Source of the DNA: a virus
Virus record (IMG/VR): IMGVR_UViG_3300046557_000349
Span: 1 to 37,330 of that record
DNA: 37,330 nucleotides
Reading direction: 5' to 3' (one strand)
Shown: positions 30,866 through 37,330 of the stretch, one piece after another
Layout: every line of letters starts with the position of its first letter
Numbering within the stretch: position 1 is the stretch's first letter
Program-made: the position numbers and the translations under genes
Notes under the pieces: model-generated
Database searches by the model: none
What the model saw: only the letters and a program-made list of their open reading frames with translations
What the model was told of the DNA's origin: nothing

Positions 30866-31104
30866 GCGCCACCATCGACCAACTGCAAAAGGAATGGCCG
30901 ACACCCTGCCCGACGTTGTCCGCCGTTCGGCAGCGCTACTTCTCGCACATCACCAGCGATCGCTACCTGCTACGACGCATCAGCGCCGGCCGCATTGCGC
31001 TGAAGGTGACCCGTCTCGGCGGATCAGCCAAAGGCACCGCTGTCGTTTACCTGCATGACCTGGCTGCATACCTCGACGCTCAAGCGACGAAGCAAGCGGC
31101 CTGA
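30862..31104 (+). CDS. prtN: Pyocin activator PrtN family protein
   Basis: This 80-residue protein resembles the C-terminal two-thirds and overall size of PrtN: VRQRYFSHITSDRYLLRRIS, AGRIALKVTRLGG and VVYLHDLAAYLDAQAT. In P. aeruginosa PrtN activates pyocin genes by binding P-boxes. Here a P-box at 23758-23790 lies before the prophage's own late operon, so this protein is probably the late activator. It starts with GTG overlapping the previous stop (GTGA). Confidence 0.85.
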   Translation: MSATIDQLQKEWPTPCPTLSAVRQRYFSHITSDRYLLRRISAGRIALKVTRLGGSAKGTAVVYLHDLAAYLDAQATKQAA

Positions 31105-31163
31105 TTCAACGGTGGCGTCTGCCGCACAGGCGCGAACACCACAAACTCAATGAGGCACAGCAC

Positions 31164-31505
31164 ATGAAAGCCACAGACACGAATGACTTCTTCAACTCAC
31201 TTAACGCCGGCGTCTTCGCGCAGCAGGTCGGCCAAGCCCTCTCGAACGTTGCCGCCGGCGTCATCGACCACGGCAAGGCCGGCCAAGTAACCATCACGCT
31301 GAAGATGAAACAGATTGGCCAGAGCAACCAGGTTGCCATCAGCCACACCCTTGACTTTCAGCAGCCAACCAAACGCGGAAAGTTGCGCGAGGACTCTACC
31401 CTCGAAACGCCGCTCTACCTCACCCCGGATGGCCTAACCCTGTTTCAGAACAACCCAACGTCGCAGCTATTCGACAAAGCCGACACTCCGGTGCACGCCC
31501 GATAA
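31164..31505 (+). CDS. Conserved prophage protein of unknown function
   Basis: This 113-residue protein has TNDFFNSLNAGVFAQQVGQA, GKAGQVTITLKMKQIGQSNQ and ISHTLDFQQPTKRGKLREDS, a pattern seen in small proteins that precede DUF2303 genes in prophages. It is probably cytoplasmic. The ribosome site is weak (GAGGCAC about ten bases upstream of the ATG). Function is not known; association with single-strand annealing or recombination modules is possible but unproven. Confidence 0.72.
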   Translation: MKATDTNDFFNSLNAGVFAQQVGQALSNVAAGVIDHGKAGQVTITLKMKQIGQSNQVAISHTLDFQQPTKRGKLREDSTLETPLYLTPDGLTLFQNNPTSQLFDKADTPVHAR

Positions 31506-31556
31506 GGCGACACCTTCAACGCAAAACCAAGTCCTCTCACCAAAAGGGAAATACCA

Positions 31557-32366
31557 ATGTCGCTCAACAAAGACACGCTCGAACTGATCATCGATAACGC
31601 CGCTGCCGCTACTGCACTCCCGTCCACGCTGCTGCCGGTGACTGCCCTGCCCGCCGGCGTGAAGATCCACAATCTGGAGGCTTATCAGGCGCTGCGCTCT
31701 CGCTTTCGTGGCGCGCTGAACACCACCAGCCTTCGCGACTTCGCCGAATACACCATTTCTCGCAAAGGTCCAGCAGCAAAAGGCTTCATAGATCAGGACA
31801 ACATGAGCTGCCAGGTGTTCTTCAACCTCGGCGATGACGCCGCACCCGGGCACGCAGACGACACCGCAAAGCTGACGCTCAAACCGACCGCCGCTTATCT
31901 GGCGCTCCAAAAGATCGTCGGCCGACTGCTCTCCCAGCGTGACCTTGCAGAGTGGATAGAAGACTGGAATACCAGTCTGGTTGCAGTGAAAGAAGGCGGC
32001 GAAACGATGCCGATCAGCGCCGCCGTTGCGAGCGTTCGCAACATCACAATCGAAGCGAAGAGCACGGCGACCACCAGCGAACATAACTTCGGCGCCGCCC
32101 GGAGCGCGATGGACAGCATCGAAGCCGCGAACGCGGAGTCCCGCGTCGAGGCGCTGCACTTCTCGCTCATTCCCTATGACGGTCTGGCCACCCGCGTATT
32201 CACGCTCAAGCTCAGCATCTTCACCGGCAACGACAAACCGGCTCTGAAGCTGCGCTGGGCTGGTGAAGAGCAGCAAGTCGAAGAGATCGCCCAAGAGTTC
32301 AAGACCACCCTCGCCAAAGAAGTCGGCGGCGCGGCAACTCTAATTCTGGGTACCTTCAGCGCATAA
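31557..32366 (+). CDS. DUF2303 (YfdQ-like) protein
   Basis: This 269-residue protein matches DUF2303/YfdQ: LLPVTALPAGVKIHNLEAYQ, RFRGALNTTSLRDFAEYTIS, CQVFFNLGDDAAPGHADDTA, the long LKPTAAYLALQKIVGRLLSQ helix, DLAEWIEDW and a C-terminal beta region. It is common in early regions of temperate phages and has no assigned biochemical role. GGGAAATACCA before the ATG is a moderate ribosome site. Confidence 0.86.
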   Translation: MSLNKDTLELIIDNAAAATALPSTLLPVTALPAGVKIHNLEAYQALRSRFRGALNTTSLRDFAEYTISRKGPAAKGFIDQDNMSCQVFFNLGDDAAPGHADDTAKLTLKPTAAYLALQKIVGRLLSQRDLAEWIEDWNTSLVAVKEGGETMPISAAVASVRNITIEAKSTATTSEHNFGAARSAMDSIEAANAESRVEALHFSLIPYDGLATRVFTLKLSIFTGNDKPALKLRWAGEEQQVEEIAQEFKTTLAKEVGGAATLILGTFSA

Positions 32367-32442
32367 CCCCCAACCCGTTGCAACACCCCGCCGCCGGCCT
32401 CTCACCAAGAATCCCGGCGGCACCTTTATCGGAGCACAGCAC

Positions 32443-33090
32443 ATGCACGCACAGAACACGATCATCTTCATCGGAATGGCTTTTGGCTTGTTCCTGCTGG
32501 GGTACTACATTCGCAAGCTCATCCTGCGCGCGCTGGATCGCAGCTACGAAGCCGGCCTCAAGGAACGCAACGGCCTACACAGCCAACGGATCGCCGCGCT
32601 AAACACCGACCTGACCACCATCACGCAGCTACGCAACCGCGAGGCCCAACAACTGGCCGACCTGCGCGCACAAATGCAAAACATCAAAGCCACGCCCTTC
32701 ACAGCCACCGACTATCGCGACTTGACGGATATCACCCAGTTTCTGGCGCTTGCACTCCAGACGTGGAAGGCACTGAAAGGTACCGAGGCCAGCCAGGCCA
32801 GAGCGGAACAACTGATCAAGGTTTCCCGCGCTATGGCCTACCGCGTCTTCCATGCCGTCGAAACGGCCGGCAACCTCAACGCGCAGCCACTCGACAGCCA
32901 GCTCATCGAATGGCTGGACAAGCGCGGCACCTTCAACGCCGAGCCTGAGCTGAGTTCGATCAGCTTCCCCCACGACGCCGATACCGAAGGCTACCCACAC
33001 CTGCGTGATGCCCTGCGCGAAGCCTTTGAGCTGGACATGCAACGTCAGGCCATCGAATTGGGCCTGCCGACAGTGGAGGACGCAGCATGA
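32443..33090 (+). CDS. Membrane-anchored coiled-coil protein of unknown function
   Basis: This 215-residue protein begins with one membrane helix (TIIFIGMAFGLFLLGYYI, residues 6-23). A coiled coil follows (residues 45-85: QRIAALNTDLTTITQLRNRE, then AQQLADLRAQM). The C-terminal half is a helical cytoplasmic domain with QARAEQLIKVSRAMAYRVFH. GGAGCACAGCAC precedes the ATG. The stop overlaps the HD hydrolase start (ATGA). I do not recognise the family; it may act at the membrane in exclusion or replication. Confidence 0.72.
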   Translation: MHAQNTIIFIGMAFGLFLLGYYIRKLILRALDRSYEAGLKERNGLHSQRIAALNTDLTTITQLRNREAQQLADLRAQMQNIKATPFTATDYRDLTDITQFLALALQTWKALKGTEASQARAEQLIKVSRAMAYRVFHAVETAGNLNAQPLDSQLIEWLDKRGTFNAEPELSSISFPHDADTEGYPHLRDALREAFELDMQRQAIELGLPTVEDAA

Positions 33091-33629
33091 ACTGGATTCT
33101 CACCCACAGCGGTCGCCAGTTCGACCTGGTCAACCCAACCGCCGCCATGATCTCACCGCTCGACATCGCCCATTCACTGTCGAACCTGTGCCGCTTCAAT
33201 GGCCACACCCGAACGCACTACAGCGTGGCCCAGCACAGCATGCTGGTTTCGAGACTCGTTCCGGACCAGCACAAACTGGTGGCACTGCTGCACGACGCGA
33301 CCGAAGCCTACATCGGCGACATGACGCGACCATTGAAAGCGATCATGCCAGGCTTCCGCATCGCTGAAGAAATCATCTGGCACGCCATCTGCGATCGTTT
33401 CAACCTCGATCCGGTGCTGCCCGAATGCGTCGTGCGCGCCGACCTGATCGCGCTGGCCACCGAACGCCGAGACCTGATGCCCAACCACCCAGCCGAATGG
33501 GAATGCCTGCGCGGCGTCCCACCTATGCCCGAAGCCATCATCCCGCAATCCGCACCAGAGGCGTACATGCAGTACTTCAGCCGCCTGATGGAACTGATGC
33601 AGGGTGATCATCGGAGGGCTTGCGCATGA
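33087..33629 (+). CDS. HD-domain phosphohydrolase (YfbR-like 5'-nucleotidase type)
   Basis: This 180-residue HD hydrolase has RTHYSVAQHSMLVSRLV (first His ligand region), KLVALLHDATEAYIGDMTRP (His69-Asp70 metal pair) and ADLIALATERRDL (distal Asp). This resembles YfbR-type 5'-deoxynucleotidases. It would dephosphorylate nucleoside monophosphates, changing the nucleotide pool in opposition to or cooperation with the dNMP kinase upstream. It is coupled to the membrane protein gene before it and to the methyltransferase after it by ATGA overlaps. Confidence 0.84.
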   Translation: MNWILTHSGRQFDLVNPTAAMISPLDIAHSLSNLCRFNGHTRTHYSVAQHSMLVSRLVPDQHKLVALLHDATEAYIGDMTRPLKAIMPGFRIAEEIIWHAICDRFNLDPVLPECVVRADLIALATERRDLMPNHPAEWECLRGVPPMPEAIIPQSAPEAYMQYFSRLMELMQGDHRRACA

Positions 33630-35680
33630 CGGCATTCAAAAAGCCTCCTTTCGACTTCAAGACCCAGTACGCGCTCGGCTTCAACACTCAGGACGATGAG
33701 ATCGTTGTCGACTTCTTCTGCGGTGGCGGCGGCGCCGGTACCGGGCTTGAGATGGGACTGGGCCGCGCGGTGAATGTCGCCAAGAACCACAGCCCCCAGG
33801 CGATCAGCATGCACACCGTGAATCACCCGGGCGCCGTGCATTACACCACCGACGTGTTCGAGGGTGATCCGGACACGGAGTGCGGCGGCAAAGCCGTTGG
33901 CTGGTTCCATATGTCGCCGGACTGCACTCACCATAGCCAAGCCGCCGGCGGTCAACCGCGCAAGCGCGAGATCCGGAACCTTTCATGGATCGGCCTGAAG
34001 TGGGCCGGCAAGAAGAACCCGCGCGTCATCAGCTTGGAGAACGTGAAACAGATCCTCCAGTGGGGGCCGCTGATCGCCAAGCGCTGCAAGTCGACCGGCC
34101 GCGTGATGAAGTTGGGCGGCGCCATTGCCGAGCCTGGCGAAGTTGTGCCGGTCCACCAGCAGTTCCTGGTGCCAGACCCTAAACGTCGCGGGCAGACTTG
34201 GGCCGTATTTGTCGCAGAGCTGCAGCGTCTTGGGTACGCCGTTGAATGGCGAGTGATCAAGGCTTGCGACTTCGGCGCGCCAACCAGCCGCGAACGCCTG
34301 TTCATGATCGCCCGCTGCGACGGCCAGCCGATCGTGTGGCCTGAGCCAACCCACGCGAAGAACCCAGCCAAGGGCCAAAAGAAGTGGCGCACCGCCGCCG
34401 AGTGCATCGACTGGACCATCCCGAGCAAAAGCATTTTCGACCGGGCAAAGCCGCTGGCACCGGCCACTCTGCGCCGAATCGCCAAGGGCATGAAGAAGTT
34501 CGTCATCGATGCTGCTGACCCATTCATCGTGCCGATCGCGAACTGGTCCGGCGAAAGTGTCCAGTCTGCCCATGACCCGCTGCGTACTGTGACGTCCTGG
34601 CCGCGCGGTGGTTCTTTTGCCATGGCCAGCCCGATCATTGCGCCAGCAACTCACCAGGGTAGCGACCGGATCAACGATCCCCACGAACCGCTGCCGACGG
34701 TCACCTGCGCGAATCGCGGCGAGCTGACGTTGATCAGCCCTACCCTGATTCAAACAGGCTACGGAGAGCGCACCGGACAGGAGCCGCGCGTGCCTGGCCT
34801 TGATCAACCGCTGGGCACCGTGGTCGCCGGCGGCGTGAAGCATGCACTCGCAGCTGCGCACTTGGTGAAGTTCCGGTTTGCGGACGAAGGCAAGGCGCTC
34901 GACGAACCGCTGCCGACCATCACCAGCGGCGGCGACTACAAGCGTCCAGCCGGCGCCGCCCACGCCATGGGAATCTCAACATTGTTCATGGCCCAGATGA
35001 ATGGCGGTTTCAACACCACGGCGGCCAAGAGCATCGAAGACCCAATGACCACGGTCACCAACACCGGCAGCCAGCAGCAGCTGGTGACGGCGAACCTGGT
35101 GCACTTGCGTGGCAACTGTGACGCAAGGGACGCTGCTGATCCGCTGCACACCATCAGCGCCGGCGGCACTCACCACGGTCTGGTCACCGCCTTCATGGAA
35201 CGTCAGTTCGGCGCCAGCGTTGGCCAGAGTGTGGACGAACCAGCACCGACCATCACTGCCGGCGGTGGCGGCAAGAGTTCGCTGGTCGAGCTGCAGCTCT
35301 CGCCAGAGGTTGAAGCCGGCGCACTGCGTGTAGCGGCATTCATGATCAGCTACTACGGCACCGAGAACATGAGCGCCGCCGGCGCGCCAGCGCCAACGAT
35401 CACCACCAAGGATCGGCTGGGCCTGGTCACCGTCACGATCAAGGGCACGCCTTACGTGATCGTCGACATCTGCCTGCGGATGCTGCAACCGGCCGAGCTG
35501 TACAAGGCTCAGGGCTTCCCCGCCGACTACATCATCAGCCACGGCGCCGACGGCAAGCCATTTACTAAGACCCAACAGGTGCACATGTGCGGCAATAGCG
35601 TCAGCCCGCCGCCGATGGCTGCACTGGCGCGGGCCAATGATCCGTGGCGACAGACTGAGCAATTGCAGGAGGCCGCATGA
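33626..35680 (+). CDS. C5-cytosine DNA methyltransferase with repeated target region
   Basis: This 684-residue protein is well above the usual 330-450 for the family. Motif I is VVDFFCGGGGAGTGLE (27-42). The catalytic Cys is in SPDCTHHSQA (Cys100), with PDC in place of the usual PC. Motif VI is SLENVKQI (136-143), and CDFGAPTSRERLFMIARC (214-231) is motif VII/VIII. Motifs IX-X are LRMLQPAELYKAQGFP and CGNSVSPPP near the end. Between VIII and IX lies a long region with eight cores of the form (D/E)PLPT(V/I)T. ATG 33626 follows GGAGGG. It probably protects phage DNA from host restriction. Confidence 0.88.
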   Translation: MTAFKKPPFDFKTQYALGFNTQDDEIVVDFFCGGGGAGTGLEMGLGRAVNVAKNHSPQAISMHTVNHPGAVHYTTDVFEGDPDTECGGKAVGWFHMSPDCTHHSQAAGGQPRKREIRNLSWIGLKWAGKKNPRVISLENVKQILQWGPLIAKRCKSTGRVMKLGGAIAEPGEVVPVHQQFLVPDPKRRGQTWAVFVAELQRLGYAVEWRVIKACDFGAPTSRERLFMIARCDGQPIVWPEPTHAKNPAKGQKKWRTAAECIDWTIPSKSIFDRAKPLAPATLRRIAKGMKKFVIDAADPFIVPIANWSGESVQSAHDPLRTVTSWPRGGSFAMASPIIAPATHQGSDRINDPHEPLPTVTCANRGELTLISPTLIQTGYGERTGQEPRVPGLDQPLGTVVAGGVKHALAAAHLVKFRFADEGKALDEPLPTITSGGDYKRPAGAAHAMGISTLFMAQMNGGFNTTAAKSIEDPMTTVTNTGSQQQLVTANLVHLRGNCDARDAADPLHTISAGGTHHGLVTAFMERQFGASVGQSVDEPAPTITAGGGGKSSLVELQLSPEVEAGALRVAAFMISYYGTENMSAAGAPAPTITTKDRLGLVTVTIKGTPYVIVDICLRMLQPAELYKAQGFPADYIISHGADGKPFTKTQQVHMCGNSVSPPPMAALARANDPWRQTEQLQEAA
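34574..35407 (+). repeat. Eight-fold PLPTVT-type coding repeat in the methyltransferase
   Basis: Cores in residue numbers: DPLRTVTS 317, EPLPTVTC 354, QPLGTVVA 394, EPLPTITS 427, DPMTTVTN 472, DPLHTISA 505, EPAPTITA 538 and APAPTITT 587. Spacing is 33-49 residues. Several are followed by a Gly-rich turn and a hydrophobic strand such as HALAAAHLV, QLVTANLV or HGLVTAFM. The last unit leads straight into motif IX. The repeats occupy the place of the target-recognition domain and probably arose by tandem duplication. Confidence 0.8.
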
Positions 35681-35856
35681 CAGCCCTACGCAGGACCGTT
35701 CGGATTCGCCGCGGACAAATGCCACCACTGGATCTCGTCACCATTTGCGATAAGTGCAACAAGTCGCGAGCGCACGGGAACCACGATAAATGCAGCAAAC
35801 AACGCCAGGTTGAAGGCATCGCTAGACGGGAGGCAATCGATGGAATTTCAAAGTGA
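35677..35856 (+). CDS. Small Cys/His-containing basic protein
   Basis: This 59-residue protein starts with an ATG overlapping the methyltransferase stop (ATGA) and ends 16 bases inside the next gene. It has TICDKCNKSRAHGNHDKCSK, a possible zinc-binding CxxC...HxxxC cluster, in a strongly basic protein. This suggests nucleic-acid binding. No family can be named. Coupling to the methyltransferase hints at an accessory role. Confidence 0.65.
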   Translation: MTALRRTVRIRRGQMPPLDLVTICDKCNKSRAHGNHDKCSKQRQVEGIARREAIDGISK

Positions 35857-36076
35857 AACTCTTACTGACGATGAGCTGGCCACCATCACCGGCTACAAAA
35901 TCCCGTCCTGCCAACGCCAGTGGCTGACGAACAACCACTGGGAGTTCGTTGTAACCGGTGCTCAGCGTCCAGTTGTAGGTCGGGTATACGCCCGGCTGAA
36001 GCTGGCAGGGGTCAAACCTACGGCGACTAACGCCGTAGCTGAGACCTGGACTCTTGACCTAGCAAGCGTAGGCTGA
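35840..36076 (+). CDS. DUF4224 domain protein next to integrase
   Basis: This 78-residue protein has the DUF4224 pattern: LTDDELATITGYKIPSCQRQ then WLTNNHWEFV. Such proteins stand directly before integrase genes in many Pseudomonas and enterobacterial prophages. A role in excision control is a reasonable guess, since no other excisionase candidate is seen. ATG 35840 follows GGGAGG at six bases and overlaps the end of the small Cys/His gene. Confidence 0.8.
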   Translation: MEFQSETLTDDELATITGYKIPSCQRQWLTNNHWEFVVTGAQRPVVGRVYARLKLAGVKPTATNAVAETWTLDLASVG

Positions 36077-36078
36077 CG

Positions 36079-37155
36079 ATGCGACAGAAGAAATCAGCCA
36101 ACCGAGACTTGCCACCACGGATGATCCGGCGCACACGCAAGAGGAAATGCGGTACGACCTGGACGGGTTACTACTACAACGGCAGAGACGCTGAAGGTAA
36201 CCGGGTTGAGATTCCTCTCGGGGGCGACCTCGACGAAGCCAAGATCGAATGGGCGCGGCTTGATCGCAAAGCCACACCGAAACCGGCCCATTTGATGGGC
36301 CGGCTTTTTGATGACTACGAAAAAAAGGTGATACCGACCCTAAAGCCAGGCACTCAAAGCGACTATCTAAAAGGATTGAAACAACTTCGCCAGGTGTTTG
36401 ATGCTGACAAGCCCGCCCCGATCGACGCGATCACCCCGCAAGTAATCGCGCAGTATCGAGACGCACGCACGGCGAAGGTACGAGCCAACCGGGAGATAGC
36501 GCTCCTTTCCACCATGTTCACCTTTGCCCGCGAGTGGGGCCTGACCGACAAGGCCAACCCCTGCTTTGGCTTGCGGCGGAACAAGGAGACGCCTCGGGAC
36601 TTCTACGCCGGCGATATCATCTGGAATGCTGTGTACGAACAGGCCGGACAAGATCTCAAGGACGCAATGGACTTGGCATACCTGACCGGGCAGCGCCCGG
36701 CCGACGTGCTAAAGGCATCAACCACCGATCTCAACCATGGTTTTCTGATGGTTGGCCAAGGCAAAACGGAAAAACGTCTGAGGATCCGCCTATACGATGG
36801 AGACAAGGAGACGGACCTCTGCGTTTTCATCAACGGTCTACTTGATCGACGCGCCCAAGCAGGCACCAGGACATCGATCCTGATCACCAACCAGACCGGA
36901 CTACGCATGAGCTACAACATGTTGCGCAACCGCTGGGACGAAGCCCGCGACAAGGCAGCAACGAAGGCTGCAACCGACGGGGATGCCGAGCTGGCCATCA
37001 CAATTCGGAAGTTTCAATTCAGAGACATCCGACCGAAGGCCGGCAGCGAAATCGAAGATATCAAGGATGCAAGCCGCCTGCTTGGGCACTCAACCGAAGA
37101 GATGACAAAGAAGGTTTACCGTCGTGTCGGCGAGATCGTAAAACCAACGAAATGA
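36079..37155 (+). CDS. int: Tyrosine-recombinase integrase
   Basis: This 358-residue integrase has a basic N-terminal arm-binding domain (residues 10-65, GYYYNGRDAEGNRVEIPLGG), a core-binding domain (70-165) and the catalytic domain. Catalytic residues are Arg206 (LTGQRPADVL), Lys229 (GQGKTEKR), Arg318 in FQFRDIRPKAG (with Arg315 where a His is common), His337 (LLGHS) and Tyr347 (KVYRR) as nucleophile. It lies 60 bases from the right att repeat in tRNA-Cys. It starts two bases after the DUF4224 stop, so both are transcribed together. Confidence 0.93.
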   Translation: MRQKKSANRDLPPRMIRRTRKRKCGTTWTGYYYNGRDAEGNRVEIPLGGDLDEAKIEWARLDRKATPKPAHLMGRLFDDYEKKVIPTLKPGTQSDYLKGLKQLRQVFDADKPAPIDAITPQVIAQYRDARTAKVRANREIALLSTMFTFAREWGLTDKANPCFGLRRNKETPRDFYAGDIIWNAVYEQAGQDLKDAMDLAYLTGQRPADVLKASTTDLNHGFLMVGQGKTEKRLRIRLYDGDKETDLCVFINGLLDRRAQAGTRTSILITNQTGLRMSYNMLRNRWDEARDKAATKAATDGDAELAITIRKFQFRDIRPKAGSEIEDIKDASRLLGHSTEEMTKKVYRRVGEIVKPTK

Positions 37156-37161
37156 CGCCCG

Positions 37162-37192
37162 GTTGCGGAACGCCTGTTAAAAGTTGCGGAAC
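37162..37192. other. Right integrase arm-type sites (candidate)
   Basis: GTTGCGGAACGCC (37162-37174) and GTTGCGGAACACC (37183-37195) are direct repeats 21 bp apart between the int stop and the right core. The same core, TGCGGAAC, is found near the left end at 149-157 (inverted) and 211-220. In the excised circle these would flank attP on both sides, as arm sites do. Confidence 0.6.
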
Positions 37193-37214
37193 ACCCCACT
37201 TTTTGACAGGCAAG

Positions 37215-37303
37215 AAAAAACCCCGTAGATCACTGATCTACGGGGCTTTTAAGAGTGGAGGCCGAGGTCGGAATCGAACCGGCGTAGGTGGATTTGCAAT
37301 CCA
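37215..37303. repeat. Right attachment-site direct repeat
   Basis: This is the second copy of the 89-bp repeat. It contains the phage-supplied 3' part of tRNA-Cys, which restores the gene, and the copied downstream terminator. Identity with the left copy ends at 37303, in the anticodon stem. Confidence 0.93.
37217..37251. terminator. Terminator downstream of tRNA-Cys
   Basis: The inverted repeat CCCCGTAGATCA (37221-37232) and complement has an A-run on one side and a T-run on the other, working in both directions. It ends the tRNA transcript (minus strand) and also that of int (plus strand). Confidence 0.87.
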
Positions 37304-37329
37304 CTGCATAACCATTTTGCTACTCGGCC
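37256..37329 (-). tRNA. tRNA-Cys (GCA)
   Basis: This 74-nt gene reads on the minus strand from 37329. The acceptor GGCCGAG pairs with CTCGGCC, the discriminator is U73 (a tRNA-Cys feature) and CCA is encoded. The anticodon loop is TTGCAAA with GCA, and the T arm carries GGTTCGATTCC. The phage carries an identical 3' part, so integration leaves it functional. Confidence 0.96.
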
Positions 37330-37330
37330 T

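Noticed and set aside
33983-34963. 326-codon minus-strand open frame opposite the methyltransferase
   Set aside because: It is a shadow of the methyltransferase gene, with no ribosome site or family features.

Overview
The window is a complete temperate prophage of about 37 kb in a Pseudomonas-type chromosome. It lies between an 89-bp direct repeat (20-108 and 37215-37303) that includes the 3' part of a tRNA-Cys(GCA) gene. The tRNA is intact at the right edge and a 3' remnant is left at the left edge. The high GC content, a PrtN-type pyocin activator gene with a matching P-box, and the style of the regulatory genes all point to Pseudomonas, probably an environmental (fluorescens-like) member. 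The species cannot be fixed from this sequence.

The virion genes are mosaic. The head genes are HK97-like (P27-type small terminase, large terminase, portal, S49-type protease, capsid, connector proteins). The contractile tail is Mu-like (gp37/gp38-like proteins, sheath, tube, frameshifted tape-measure chaperone, tape measure, gp43 to gp48-like baseplate). This resembles the SfV type of myovirus. Like SfV-type phages, it carries a probable O-antigen modifying gene, here an acyltransferase.

Layout. (1) 1-704: attachment site, integrase arm-type sites, and a coiled-coil gene behind a near-perfect LexA (SOS) box. (2) 686-1614, minus: spanins Rz/Rz1 and a SleB-like endolysin. (3) 1730-2770, plus: AT-rich acyltransferase moron. 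(4) 2812-23557, minus: late operon read from right to left, with two holin-like genes, HNH nuclease, terminase, head, tail, tail fibre and a fibre-associated protein. (5) 23558-23814: late control region with a three-unit PrtN P-box and two hairpins followed by T-runs. (6) 23815-28420, minus: early operon of Cro-like repressor, CII-like protein, zinc finger protein, primase-helicase, a gene built largely from origin-like repeats, and a Q-like regulator. (7) 28421-28526: divergent control region with three evenly spaced dyads. (8) 28527-29282, plus: CI repressor with an S24 peptidase domain. (9) 29424-37155, plus: accessory and early genes including dNMP kinase, a KilAC-like protein, PrtN, a DUF2303 protein, an HD hydrolase, a large repeat-containing C5 DNA methyltransferase, a DUF4224 protein and integrase.

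Working model: CI holds lysogeny at the three operators and is probably inactivated by RecA-stimulated self-cleavage. The early operon then makes replication proteins and a Q-like factor. The rightward operon makes PrtN, which should activate the late promoter through the P-box. Late transcripts must pass hairpin terminators in the holin leader and further downstream, which suits antitermination. Lysis genes are split between the two ends of the late region.

The most unusual points are the prophage-encoded PrtN/P-box circuit combined with a Q-like gene, the translationally coupled gene made of iteron-like repeats, the methyltransferase with eight PLPTVT-type modules, and the SOS-box gene at the left end.
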